From assembly GCA_028280845.1 (NCBI GenBank), contig JANQKZ010000020.1, positions 1 through 64,000 on the forward strand: a DNA stretch of 64,000 nt, given 5' to 3'. The notes below the pieces were generated by a model. That model saw only the letters and a list, made by a program, of their open reading frames with translations, made no database searches and had not been told where the DNA came from. This stretch comes from Opitutales bacterium. Its GTDB lineage: Bacteria; Verrucomicrobiota; Verrucomicrobiia; Opitutales; JABSRG01. Shown here one piece after another: positions 1 to 14,200 of the stretch. Position numbers and translations under genes: made by a program. Each line of letters starts with the position of its first letter. The stretch's first letter is position 1.

Positions 1-3000
1 TCCATTGCCGGAACTTGTGATCACATCACTCTGGGTGACATCGGTCACGGGAGAGGTGGTCGCATCGCTGCCCACACGATTGATCGTAGCCGAGGTATCG
101 TCCACCGTAAGGCCATTGGCTTCCAGGATGCTGATGCCGCCACTGGTGGCCCGGGCGCTCAGGGTATTGATACTGGTCTCGATCGGATTTACCAGGGAGC
201 CCAGCTGCCCGGCTCCGACCGCGGCGTTAATGCGGAGAGCGGTTGCATTGATGTCGAGGGCGCCGTTTGTATCTCCATCAAAAATCGTTCCGGTGTTCGT
301 CGTCAGGCTCACGGAACCGGTAGTCGTGATCGTCCCACCGAGGATGATGTTCACGTTGGCCAGCATCCGAACATCTCCCGAACCCGTGGTCTGGTCCGCA
401 TCCGTGGCCAGGGTAATGGAACCGGTGGTGGCCTGCAGGTCGATTGAACCGGTCAGGCTGGTGGTGATATCAGCTTCGGCAGTAAACTCAATAGATCCGG
501 AAGCCAAAATAGTGACGTTGCCACTACCGCTCAGCACATCGGCATTGGCAGTAATGGAACCTGCGATTGTTTCCAAGAGCACGTTTCCAGTCCCATTCGC
601 GCTGACCGTAGTATTGTCAGCTGCAGCAGTTCCGTCGTTCAGGGTCAAATCACCGGCAGTCAGGCGGATCACGATGGAGCCATTACCCGAGGCGGTCGAC
701 ACATCGCTTTGGGTGGCGTCGGTCACCGTCGATGTCGTGGCGTCGCTGGCTACGCGGTTGATAGTCGCGCTGGTATCATCCACAGTCAGACCATCCGCTT
801 CCAGGATACTGACTCCACCACTCGTAGCACGACCGCTAATGGTGTCGATATTGGTTTCGATCGGATTCACCGATCCACCAAGTTGTCCGGCTCCCACACC
901 GGCAGAGAAGCGCAGGGCAGATGCATCGATATCGAGGCCGGCATCCACATCACCATCAAGGATGGACCCCGTTCCAGCCGTTAAGCTGACGGAACCGGAG
1001 GTCGTGACTATCCCACCCAGCGTAATATCGACTCCCGCCAGCATCCGCACGTCACCACTTCCCGTGGTCTGGTCTGCATCGGTGGCGAGGGTGATGGAAC
1101 CGGCAGTTGCTTCGACATCGATCGTACCAGTCAGACTGGTGGTGATATCAGCTTCGGCGTTAAAGGTAACTGAGCCCGAAGCCAGGACAGTGATATTTCC
1201 GCTGCCACTGAGCACATCCGCGTTGGCCACGATGGAACCGGCCAGGGTATTGAGTAACAGGTTGCCTGTTCCATTTACGCTGGCAGCAATACCGTCTGCC
1301 GCAGGTCCGGCATTCAGAGTAAGGTCACCCATTTCGACCACCAGGATGGCCGTTCCATTATTGCTGGTAGTGAGATCTTCCTGATTAAAGAATGTGGTTC
1401 CAACCGGGGTAAGGCCATTCGTTCCGATCCGATTTACTTCCACGGTGGCCCCATCCACGATCAGGGCGCTTGCTTCCTCCAGATACACCCCATTGTCGGC
1501 CCCGTTGGCCGACCCGCTGGCGGCGTTGAGGGTGCCGACCTGAGTCTCGATGGGATTGGTGGCCGAGCCAACATTCGTGCCCGCATTAAGGATGAGGAGA
1601 CCGGAGATCAGGTCGTCCGCCGTATCCGCAGCAATATCATTAATGGCTCCGACATTGGCGAGCACCGCAATGACCGCGCTGTTGCTTTCTGAGCCACTGG
1701 AAATAAGTTCGATTTGGATATCCCCCGTCACCGCATTGTAGAAGACATCTCCGTCATTCGTGGTGGTTTGGGCACCCGCATTCATCGTGATGTCATCTGC
1801 AGCCAATACGTCTAACGTTTGTCCGGAAGCCTGAACCGCGATATCACCATTGGCGTTTTGGATGATGTCATCTCCGGAATGCAGACTCATATTACCGGTC
1901 GTGCTGATAACGGACGCGTTTAACGTGATATGGTCGTCGTCCAGATCTGTCGCCTCACCGGTTTCTCCACTTTGCAGGAAGACGTTGCCGACTGCAGTGA
2001 CCGCATTGGAATCCGCATCGCTTCCATCCTCGAGCGTAATCGAACCATGGATAGTGGTGACGACCAGTGCGCCATCGCTGACAAGATCACTTTGCGCGGC
2101 ATCGGTTGGCGTGGAGGCAATAGCTCCATCCGTTCCGATCCGGTTCACGGCGATACTGGAGGTTTCCGTCACCACCAGGCTGTCTGTTTCCCGCAGGAAG
2201 AGCCCAGCGGTGTCGACGTCGGCACTGACCTCAGAGACCAGAACTTCCAGGCTGTCCGCTCCCGTACCTACGCCACCGGATTGTCCTGATTCGGTAGCCA
2301 GGCGAAGTTCTTCAGCCTGCACGTCGATCACGGAATCGCCGTCAGCCGCGCTGTCGACGATTGAGCCAAACGCGTAGAGGCTGACATCGTTCGAGGCCCC
2401 GGCAAGGATTTGACCTACGGTCAAGTCACCCCCCGCAGCAAAGTAGCGGATGTTGGCCCCATTGGTCGCCGTAGAGGTCACCCCGTCTGCCATCGATATG
2501 CCAGCCGTAGCAAAGACATCAATGGTCTGAGAGGCAGTTTGCGTTTCAAGCGTTCCTCCAGCCGCCTGGACAACATCATCGGCCGATACCAGGCTGATGC
2601 TGCCGCCCACGCTGACGACCGAAGCATTAAGCGTGATGTCGTCGGAATTGTCCTCCACACCTTCTCCGATTTCGCCGGACTGTAGAAGCAGGTTACCCGA
2701 TATCGACGCACCGGTGGTGGCGGTCGCGGTGCCACCATTCACGGTAATAGAACCATCCAGGGTCTGAAGCACCAGGGCACCACCATTGGTCGTGGTGAGG
2801 TCTTCCTGGGTCGTATCCGTAGTGGAAACCGGGGTCTCTCCGCTGGCAGTCAAACGATTGATCGCAACAGTCACACTACCGGTGGCCACAGAATTGGTCT
2901 CGGTGAGGAAAGTGCCGTCGGTGCCACCCGAAGCAGTGGTCAAGGTATCCACCGTAGTCTCGAGGGCATTGCTTCCCTCACCGGCATTGAGGGCGGCGGA

Positions 3001-6000
3001 GATCAACAAGCCAGCCGCCACCACATCGACGGCATCGGAATCGGCATTGTCCAGAATGGAATTCGTATTGGAGATCAGGGCCACATTGCCAGTGGTGACA
3101 AAGCGAGCAATGATCATGGCATTTTGGGCTTCAACCCGGATATCCCCGGTGCCCGCATCGGTGACATTGTCTTCGAAGGCCGTAAAGGTGTTTCCTGCCA
3201 CGATATCTACCGTGCCAGAGGTGGTGGTGATGTCACTTTCGGTATTGGCTGCCCCACCCTGGGTAATCGCTCCACTGACCGACACGGTGATGTGGCCACT
3301 GCCTGCGTCGATAGCGCTCAGAATATTCAGATTACCTGTGGTAGAGATAAAGACATTGCCCGACCCAGCCGCACTCACCACTTGGTTATCCGTATCACCG
3401 TCATTCAGGGTCAGGGTGCCTCCGGTGGTTAAGGAAATGGTACCATTGTTGGTCGCCTCCATATCTGACTGGGAGAAGTCGGTCGTAGAAATCGGGTCGC
3501 TTCCATCATCAGCGACCTCGTTGACGCTCACGGCCACCGTTTGTACGATGAGCCCATCCAACTCAGTGATGAAGGTTCCGGCTGCGCCATCCGAAGCAGA
3601 GCTTAGGGTGGCAACTGCGGTTTCGATGGCGTTATCTGAAGCCCCGATATTGGAGCCGGCATCCAGAATGAGCCCATTGGCAAGAATATCGACTGCCGCA
3701 CTGTCGACCAAGTCCAGGATGGAAGTTCCCGCGGAAATCACCACGTCGCCCGTTCCTGTGCTCAGGAGACCCAAGGTCACGGATCCAGCCGCTGCCCGGT
3801 AACCCAGATCGCCGTTGGTCGTGGTGGCGATTGCCCCATCTGCCATGGCAATAGATCCCGCTGCCTGCACGTCGACCGTCTTGGCCGAGCCTTGTCCAAT
3901 GATATCACCATCGGCAGTTTGTGACACATCGTCAGCAGAAACAACGGTGATGTGTCCATTCGTGCTGGTAATCGCGGCTTCGATCACCACATCATCGGAG
4001 TCGTCCTCAGCCACCTCGCCGACTTCGCGAGATTTCAGTAAAATGTTGGCTCCGGCAGTCACCCCGGAGGCTCCGGATACGACGGTGATGGCCCCGTCCG
4101 TGGTGATGAGGACAACCGCAGCGCTGCCATTCAGGTCAATCACATTGATGGAATCGGACTCCGCAATCTCGATATCACCCGAGCTCGAGTTAGTCGCATC
4201 GATAGACTCGACTCGGGTCTCCAAGGCATTTCCGTTACCAATGCCGGTAAGCGCGGTAATCACCAGACGACCGGCGAGGGCATCGACATCGAGATGGGTA
4301 TCGCCCCCGTCAACCACCGCAGTATTGGTGGTCAGCGTTACCGCGGTGGCCGTATTATTGGTCGTGATCAAACCACCCAGGGTGATATCCCCTCCGTTGG
4401 CTCCGGTGCTTACCGAAATTGTCCCGCTTCCCGCATCCGCGGTGGATCCGTCAGCCATCTGAACGATCTCACCACTGTTTCCACCGGCTGCGCCGTCATG
4501 GTTGGCGGTCAGATTCACACTACCGGTCCCGGTTCCCGTGATAGATCCGGCGGCGGTAAAAATGATAGAGTCATCCGCATTCAGGCTGACCTGGGCCGTC
4601 CCCGATGTCGTGATGGCCTGATTGACCAGAATGTCTGCATTGGCCGTCTGAGCGGTGAGGACAATATTTCCGTCGATGGAGCTCACTCCAGTGCCGGCAG
4701 ACTCGACGGTGATGGTTCCTGCCGTCGTGGTCACGGACACTCGACCGGTCAGGCTATTGCTATCATCCGCGACCTGGTTGGAGACGTGAATGATGCTCAA
4801 GTCATTGCTTTCCAGGATTTCAATGTTTCCAGCAGCCGCGTCGTCTGAAGGGGTTCCGGCTGCATTATCTGCATCGATCGAGGCGACTTCTATCTCAAGC
4901 GCATTTCCGTTACCAATACCCGTGACCGCGTCAATGACCAGGCGACCGGAGGCTGCATCGACCTCCAGGGTGGCATCTCCCCCATCAATCACAGCCTGAT
5001 CGGTGGTAATCGTGACCGCCGTATCCGATGTGCTCATGGTGACGAGACCGCCCAAGGTGATATCCCCACCCTGACCATTGGTGGCGCCAGTGGTAGAGAG
5101 CGAAATTGTTCCCGTATCGGCATCAATCAAGGTGGCGTCATTCATCGTAATTCCGTTTCCGGAATTGCCGGCCGCGTCATCGTGGTTGGCCGTGATGGAA
5201 ATGTTGCCCGTTCCCATGGCAGTGATGTCGCCATTCGCATCAAAGGTAATGCTGTCATCCGCCTCCAGGGTCACCGAACCGTTATTCGTGTTAACGGAAT
5301 CATTAAAGGTCATGTCAGCGTCCGTATTGTTCGCGCTGATGAAAACTTGCCCGTTGAGGAGATCCACGCCACCACTACCCGCTTCGATGGTCAGGCTGCC
5401 GAAGTTGACCAGGTTCAGATTACCGGCGTTCGTGATCTGGATGCCATTGAGATCCTTGTTGGCCCCGGCATTAAAGATATTTGAATCAATTGCCGTCAGG
5501 TCAGTCCGGGCGGTAATCGTCCGGGTCACGATGTTGGAAACCGTGGTGCGCAGGGCTACCCCGTCAGCTGCTTCGATAGCGAGGTCATTTGCCGTCAACA
5601 TGCTCGGATTAGTCTGTCCCTCAATCGCTCCTGCGGGGCTGTAAAGCAGGATGCCTCCGTCTGCGCCAGCTGCAGACACCGTTGTCGTCGTAAACGTGAT
5701 GTTCCCGCTACTGGAGCCGGACACCATTTCCACCAGGCCATTTACTGATCCATCCGTAGCGGCAACGGAACCCGTATTTAAACCGCTTCCATCGACCACG
5801 ATGCTACCATTGCCGTCTGGGGAAAGCGCATCGACATCGAATCCAGCAGCCAGGGATACCCGCTCGAGGGCCTCGACAGGAGCGTTGATAGTGATGTCGG
5901 CCTGCGACTCCATCCGAATCCACGCATTCCGACGCCCCGTGGTGTCACCGATGGGAGCGTTCACCGTGATACCGGCTCCGCTCACTTCATTAGCCTTAAA

Positions 6001-8200
6001 GAGGACGTAGTCCACACCCGTGCCGGACAACTCAATTTCGCCGTCCACGACAATGCTTCCCCCATGGATTTCCATGACATTGATGATCCGGGTGGTCTGG
6101 GTAACAAGCAGGTCGCCAATCGTAATCAGCCCCAATCCGGTATTCAGGTGGCCGATGATCACCTGATCCCAGTTGCTGGAGATGGCCTGGATGTCCTGGT
6201 CGGAAATGTCGAGGGTGCCGGCACCGGAATTTGGCGAGCCAATGTCAATGCTGGTGGCAGCCGTCGTGCTGAATGGTGCAATGGTCAGAACCGAACCGGT
6301 CGACCCATTAATCGTGCCCGTTCCAAAGCTGAAGTCAGCCTCGTCAGAGAAGAGCGTGACATCACCGGTCGCATTCAGGAGGTTGGCGAAGATCACTCGG
6401 GTCTGGGTCGTGATCTCGATGTTGCGGGCCGTGACTTGCTGGGAGAAGCGAGTCGTTCCTGTTCCTGTGGTCTGGAAGATATCACGGGCGTTGATGTCTC
6501 CACTGACCGTTACATTCCGGGCTTGTGAGATGGTGAAATCGGAGTTGCCGCTATTCACTGCAACCGAACCGGAGAGGGTGATGTCGCGATTCGCACTGGG
6601 AACATTCAGAATGATATCGCCGCCGGAAACAACGTCGCCGTCTACGGTGATGTTTCCATCTGCCGTGGTAATCGTGATCGTTCCGGCCACCTCAAGGCGT
6701 CCGTTGAAGTCGACCGAATTGACCCCCGAAATAGTGAGGTTTCCTTCGATATCCACATTACCATCGAAGGTGACGGCATCCGCAGACGTGATCGTGAGGT
6801 CGCCATCGAGGGTGACGTCCCCCTGCAGGGTGATGTTGTTGCCCGCGCTCATCGTCAGATTCCGCAGCGGGTCAGATCCGCCAAAGGGCAGATTGGAAAC
6901 AATGCTGTTACCTGCAGTCAGGGTCAGATCATCTGGATTAGCATCTCCATCGCCAGAGATGGCGATACCAGGAATGGTGAACGAAATATTCTGATCAGAT
7001 TGGATGGACCGGTCTCCCGTCACTTCCACGGAATCACTAAAGGTAACACTCATGACATCCATGATGTCGGCCATGAGCTGCACCGTGCTGCCATCTCCAA
7101 AGAAGACGAGAACGTTACCCGTAATATCACTGGTCACCTCGATGAGATCACCCCGAATAATGGTAATGGGGCCGGTGAAATCAACCGGGTTGGACGAACC
7201 ATCTCCGATGGTGATCCGGTTCCGGAGGGTCTCCGAGCCGATAATGACCGAGCCCCCGGCCTGTAAGTTATTGATCTCATCCTGGGTGAGAATCATCCCC
7301 GTAATGGCATTGGGCACATTACCCAGGAAGTTGGTATTGGATACCAGAACGATCGGGATATTTACACTCGCCGTGGAAACAAGGATGTTATTGTCCGTCG
7401 TAACGGGTTCATCCACCGCCAGCTGGTTGCTGATCAGGGCAATGGACTGATCCTGCCCATCAATGGTGGTTTCGGCTTCCTGGGTACCCAGTAGACTGTA
7501 GAGCGTAATTTGACCGGATGAGGAAGGGCTGAAGGTCTGCACATCATCTACCTCAATGACATAGGTTTCGGAGAAATCTTCACTCCTGAACGTGATGTCA
7601 TTAACCCGGGTCATGATCGATTTCGGGCTGGCAAAGAAACCGTCCAGTTCTTCTCCGATCCGGTTGGCAGCCGTCATCGTCAGGCTACCCCCCGCGGAAG
7701 AAATGAAAGCGCCCCGATCTGTCCGGATGGTGGTGCCATTTGGCAAGAAGGTGATGGTTTCAAAGGTCTGGGCATCGGCGGTATTGATGCGCGCGGTGTC
7801 CTTGTTGATCGAGGACTCATTAAAGCGTCCAAACTTCATCGCCCAGTCCAGATCCGGCTCAAAGGCCCCGGTGTCAAAACTGCCATCTGCGCGGAGCCAG
7901 CCGTTACCATCCGTCAGGATCGACCCGCCACGGGCAAGCAGGGTGATATCTCCGGAGCCGTCACCGATGGCCGAGTTCACATCCGCGCTGCTGTAGATGC
8001 CGTCGTGCAGGGTGATATCTCCCGTCAAGGCATCCAGGGTGACGTTACCATTCGAACGAGCCCGCAGATCGTAATTCACGGCCAGTCCAGTATCGCTGTC
8101 AAAGTAGACATCCCCGGCATGGACGACTCCATCCCAGGCAATGGAAGTGGCGGTTACATCAAAGGTTTCCTTCAGATCGATTTTCTTGGTGCCCGCCGCA
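1..8200 (-). repeat. Filamentous-haemagglutinin-like repeats of the giant protein
   Basis: This part is built from short strands such as GSITLATDAD, GNVLLETIAG and SGSGNVTILASG, as in beta-helical FHA-type adhesins. A longer unit of about 675-680 bases is visible in the leftmost part. The same segment, ending in TQSDVxTxSGNG, lies at plus-strand positions 2 and 680, with weaker copies near 1355, 2060, 2780 and 3440. The two leftmost units are very similar at DNA level. The array continues beyond base 1. Confidence 0.8.
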
Positions 8201-11200
8201 CCAGATCCAGAAATGGTGACCGGGGCAGCCGGAGCGGCCACAGTAATCTTATCGACATTGTTGTAGCCAGGATCGAAACGCACCTCATCGACATTGGTCG
8301 GGCTGATGGTCTGGGTGATTTTGGCGTCTCCCGTCGTATCAGAGATCCGGACTGCGCTTGCGGAGGAGGTGGTTACCGTCAGGAAATCGATGTCCGAATT
8401 CGTTGTAGCGTCATCAATCACAATGTCACCCACGATATTGTTTCCTGAATTAGCCCCAAGCGTCACATTGTAGAGGTCACTGCCTGCATTACCTTGGAGG
8501 GTAATATCGTTGGCATGGGAACCCGTCACATTGAAGGTGTCGACACCAGATCCGGTTTCAAAAATCTCAACCAGGCGGGTGGTGTCGGTCAGCGTCTGGC
8601 CCGCAACAGAAACGGTGTAATTTGAGGTTCCCAGGACCGTCGTGATGGCGCTGGTGATAGCAGAGAAGTCTACCTTGTCGGCATTGTCCGTTCCAGATTC
8701 CTGCAAGGTGTCCGTGCCAAAATTATCCGCAAAGATGTAGGTATCGTTTCCGGTGAAGCCTTGCAGCCCGTCATTACCAGTGCCGCCAGTCAGGGTATCA
8801 TTGCCTTCACCCCCGTATAGGGTGTCATTTCCAGCTTCGCCATAGAGATTATCGTTGCCGGCGCCTCCATTCAGGGAGTCATTTCCTGCCCCACCGTAGA
8901 GGGAATCATTGCCAGTGCCTCCGAACAGGCTGTCATTTCCGTCATTGCCACGGAGGGTGGCTGCCCCGCTGCCAAAAACATAGATCTGGTCATTTCCAAC
9001 CCCACCATTTGCGGTTACCGGAACATCATTTCCATTGATCTGAACATAGTCGTCACCGTTGCGGGCGTCGGTGATCTGGATGCTCTTTACACCCGAGTAA
9101 TCGATATTAAACCCGAGGGCCGCGACATTATAGGTGTAGCTATCGCTTCCTGCATCGTAGGCGCCTTGGGTGATAACAAAATTCTCCCCGTCATCCGTTG
9201 AATAGAAAGACCCCCGTTTCGGGGCATCGACCCCCATGTGGACGAGGAGGACTCCATTACTATCTACCGAAGCCAGGACCGGAGGCGGACGGAAGGACCA
9301 GGTATGTTTTGCCGGGATGGTAAAGGGTCCTACGTCGACCCGAGCAAAAATAGTCACTTCCCCGCGGCCGATATTGAAATCAAATCCAATATTGAAGGAG
9401 GCCAGGTTGAAATTAATGTCGGGGAGAGGCCACGGTAGGCTGAGTTCAAAACGGAGGCTGCCGCTTGCACTACCGGCGAAACGGTCATGTCCCAGGGTGA
9501 CGGAAAGGCTGGCACTGAATGCGAGCGGGCCAAACTTAAAGCTCAATCCGGCACTACCGGTGATCTGGAAATGACCATTAGATTGAACGTAACCAGATAC
9601 ATTAATGTTGACCGCACCAAAGAAATCCAGGGTGCCAGAGAAGTCCATGCGGAGCAGGCTTCCACTGAACCGGATGCTGGCGGATACATCCACGCTGAAG
9701 ACCCAGAGATTAACCGAACCCACTACCCCAACCTCAAAGGTATTTCCAGTCACCGTGATTCCACCCAGCGTCTTCGAGGTGCTGCTCGTGTTGAGCTTCA
9801 ACATGAAGGTGGCGTCAATATTCAGGCCGGCTACGGAAAGCAAATCTGCGCCGAGGTCGAGAGCCAGCGCAAAATAAGCATCGCTGCCCGTTCCAATCTC
9901 AGCCCCGCCTGCCACATTGAGGGAACCAAGACCAAGCATATCCAGCGTGGCATTGAATTGCACGGAGAAAAGGGTGGTGCCCAAAGTGATCATGGCCTCA
10001 CCGCTGATGGTGAAACCACCCACCGTCAGGTTACCACCGAAGGAGAGCTTCAGCGTTCCCGCGGCGATAGATTCGGTCTTAAACCCAGCAACGGCTCCCG
10101 TGGTCGAATTGACATCCAATACTTGGATATTGGCCGCCGCGGCAGTCGTATTGACAGCAAGCTGGAAGCGTCCGTTCAGACTGACCCCTGCTAATCCGCT
10201 CAGGGTAGATCCGGTGGAGAGACCGACCTGAAGGCTGGCGACGAGACCTGCGCTGCTTAAATCCATGGAGCCGGTCACCGCCAGGGTGCCCAGGGGTCCA
10301 ATAGCAGCGGTTCCGTTCACATCCAACGAGACACCCGAGGTACTGAACTCAAAGATGACCGAACCATTGATCGTCAGAATGCTGGCCAGGACCAGATCTC
10401 CGGAAGCCGAAATCCGCAAAGTTTGAGCCGCCACCGTTCCAGAGGCAAAGGTCCGGTCGATACTGGTCGTGTTGACTTCCAATTTAAAGGTCGCAGTCAG
10501 GGAGAATCCGGTCCCGCTGAAGGCGGAACCCGTGTCGAGGGCGAGCGAAAGCCCGAGAGCGAATCCGCCGTTGTTGCCCGCGTAGATTCCTGCCCCACCG
10601 GCGACATTCAGTTTAACGCCAATGACCGACACATGGCCGTCTACATTCACCTCCAGATCGGAGCCCGAGAAGGTCAGTTCGAAGCGGCCCACGATATCGA
10701 GAACACTCGATATGGTCAGTTTACCAAAGGCTGCAACCCGGGCGGTGTTGTTGGCGATCGTCACATTCTCGCGGACGATATTGTTACTGCCATCACGGAC
10801 GATATTGCCGTTGTCATCAATGGTGGCCCTCGAAATGGTCTGATCACCGTTAGAGAAATTAAATTCTAACTGGAAGAAGGCGCTCAACTGGAAGCCAATT
10901 CCATCCAGAGCTTCACCGGTATCGACCCCGAGTTGCAGGGCGCCAAAAAAGCCATTGGCCGCACTGCCACTAATGGCGCCATCCACGGCCAGAGCCCCGA
11001 GCGGTCCGAGATTAACAATCCCCGTTACTGAAATAGAGAAAGCCGTCGGTCCACCGGTGAGGACAATTTCTCCTTCAATGGCAAAAAGGGTGGCGCTGGA
11101 TACCGGATCCTTGATGCGCAAGGTGCCACTGGCCGCGAAGCCGACCGCCGTGCCTCCCGCAATCGTGAAGCTCTCTCCCCCACCCGATATCGTGACATCA

Positions 11201-14200
11201 CTTCCGGTTGTGTTAAGGCGGAATTCCACACTGCCCTGGAAATAGAGCGGCACTCCCGGAACCAGTTGTGACTCGGTGGATCCGGCCGAAGCCCTGGCAC
11301 CGATCACAATACCATCCGGGCTGATCTGGAAGGCGGCACTGCCGAATGCATTCGACGAACCTCCAATGGTGATCCCCACACCCAAGGCGGCTGCAGTGAT
11401 CGTAGTTCCCCTTACTTCGAGGAACATGGACGAGGCGGTAAAGCTGGCTACCCCGGATATGCCGATGGTGACCCCCGACACTTCTAACCGGAAGAAGGGT
11501 CCGGCCGGAATCGCCGGGCTGAAATTCGTCGAGCCGATCGTCGAAACCTCAGAACCCAGGGTGTTGATACGGAAGGTAAAGGTTCCATTGATCGTGATGC
11601 CGCCCGTGAGCAGCGAAAGGCCACCGGTTCCCACAGATATCGACACATTCATGGCCAGCCCGATACTCGGTGCGACCTGGAGTAAGGCATCTCCCTGAAC
11701 GGCCAGGCTGACCCCAAGCACATTCAGACTGGCGCTGATGTTCACTGCCGCAAATGTTGCGGTCGCACTGCTCGCCGCCTGGAATTCAAAACTACCTACC
11801 AGGCTTTGTCCCGCCACAGTCAGGGAGCCGCCCAAATACAATCGTGCGGAGGTGGCCGCGACCGACACGTCCGTCGTCACGGGGTCCCCATCGGCATCGG
11901 TCACCAGGGTACCGCTCGAGTCGATGGTGAACCGCTTCACCGTTTGAGCGGTGGACGTGGTATTAAATTCAGCCTGGAATTTACCCGTGAGGGAGAATCC
12001 GGCGCCAGTCGGAAGCCCAGCGGATAAAGTCAGCTCAAGGGTTCCGAAAGCTCCCGTTTCGGTGTTCCCCAGCCCCGTCAGAATGACGAAATTACCCTGA
12101 GCGGTGAAGCTGAGTAGATTGGTGGATCCTATCTTGAAGTTCAGGGTTCCCGCCACACTGACATCCAGTCGGGACGGGGTGATCAGGAAGGTGATGGTGC
12201 CCTGAATGGCCAGCGAGTTCAGGATCGTGAGCGATCCGTTGGCGTTGATCAATAAGTAGGGCTCAGCGGTGGTTCCCCCTGGAGGTGTCCCCGAAATGGT
12301 GAGGACCCGCTCAGTTTCTCCAGTCGTGCTGCCGGATACCGCCCGTGTCGTCTCACCCGGTACGGCTGAGAAGTCGTCCGGAATGACATAGGTAATATCG
12401 GAAGAGGTGGAATTGAAGACCAGGTTGAAGCTGGCATTTAAATCGATACCATAATCCGAGCCGAATCCGCCATCGACCGCCAAGGACAGGTTTAAGCGCA
12501 AGGCCAGGCCACTGGTTTGGGCAACAAAGAGTCCGGTGGCATTAAAGGAAAGAATTGGGGAAGACTGACTGCCGATGAAGAGACTGCCATTGACGAAGGC
12601 CTGTAAGGAGGAGCCATTGATCTCAAATTCGAAATCCGCATTAATGCCGAACCAGGGGTCGGTATTGGTTGCCCCCGAAGACAAGGTGACCACCACCGTG
12701 CCTTTGACCCGCAGCAGGAATCCATCAAAGTCAATGATGACCGGCGTCCCGCCCGTTTCTATTGCTAAACCTGGAGGATCTAATACTCCATCTCCGTCCA
12801 GATCCTCGCTCAGGTTGGTATCTAACACCCCGTTGCCGTTCAGGTCCTCTCCGGCATCCAGCTCACCGTTGCTGTTGGCGTCCTCATTGAGGTTGGTATC
12901 TAAGGTGTCATTGTCGTTGAGGTCCTCGTTGTAGGTGGCAGCAAAATCGACGACCGACAGGCCGGAGGAGAATCCGGCACCAACATTGGCCTCGACGACC
13001 AGATTGTTGGCCGCTGCCGTGACTCCGGTTAATCCGACCATTTGGACCGATCCAACACTGGCCTTGACGGCAGCAAATACGCCCGGATCCAGCAGATTGG
13101 TCGAGGTCATCAAGACCATGCCAAAGTTCAAATTGGACATGGCCAAGCCGACACTGGATGAATTCGGCGTGTCGTTGCCGTCAATCACCAGGTCCCCACT
13201 GCCATCGGATTCATTATTATCCTGCCAATACTGGCCTCCGAGCCCCATGAAGCCGTAAATGTTGGAGCCCCCGACCTGAATCGTAGTCACCGCCTTGGTC
13301 GTGCCGTCAGCCAGGGTCACCGTCTGGGCTGCCCCCTTGGTGAAGGCAATGCTGCCCACCAGCTGAAGTGCATTGGCCACACTGAATTCAGCATATTTTA
13401 CTTTGGCCTGGATGATTTCCGTATCGGCATCGAGATAGAAGGTTTCGGTTCCAGCCTGGACTGCCAGTCCAGCAGGATCCTGCACTCCATTACCATTCAC
13501 ATCCTCCGCAGGGTTATTGGTATCAAAGGTGGAATCGCTGCCCGTCGTTTCCGCCGGGAAACTGGTGGCCAGTTTGACATGAGGAAGGGCAAGCAGGAGG
13601 CTGGCCGCTCCCGCTTGGGAGGCCACTGAACTGGTGTTGATCTCAATGTCGATTTCGTTGGCGTTGAGGGTCACCAGATCCTCAATCCCAACCAAGCCGG
13701 CAAACGCGGCGGAGGCTTTCAGGGAAATAAACTTGGGGGCAAAAGAGGAGGACCCGGCGTTGAAGTTGGTGAACAACGTCGGGGTCATGATCGACAAGGC
13801 AAAATCGGCGTCATTGATTGCCAGACCGATGGCGCCCTGATCCCCTTCGTCGGCAAAACTGCCATCATTATCGTCATCGACCAACGGTCCGTTGACCCCG
13901 ACAAACGCGGTCACGTTGGAAGCCCCAATATTGAGCAATTCAACCTGAACGTTGCTTAAGGTCTGGGGAACACTCGACAACGTGGCTCCAATGAAACCGG
14001 TATCCACCGTAACATTCCGTGTCGGTCCCTTTTCAAAAGTGAATCCACCTTCCAGGTAAACAAAGTCGAGCAGGTTAAAGGTCGCATCATCGACACTGAC
14101 GCGAATCAGCTCGTCATTAAAGTCGAGGAACACGGACTCCGTTCCCGTACCGGTCAGAATCTCAAAACCTGATTTATCCAGAACTCCATTATTATTGGCA

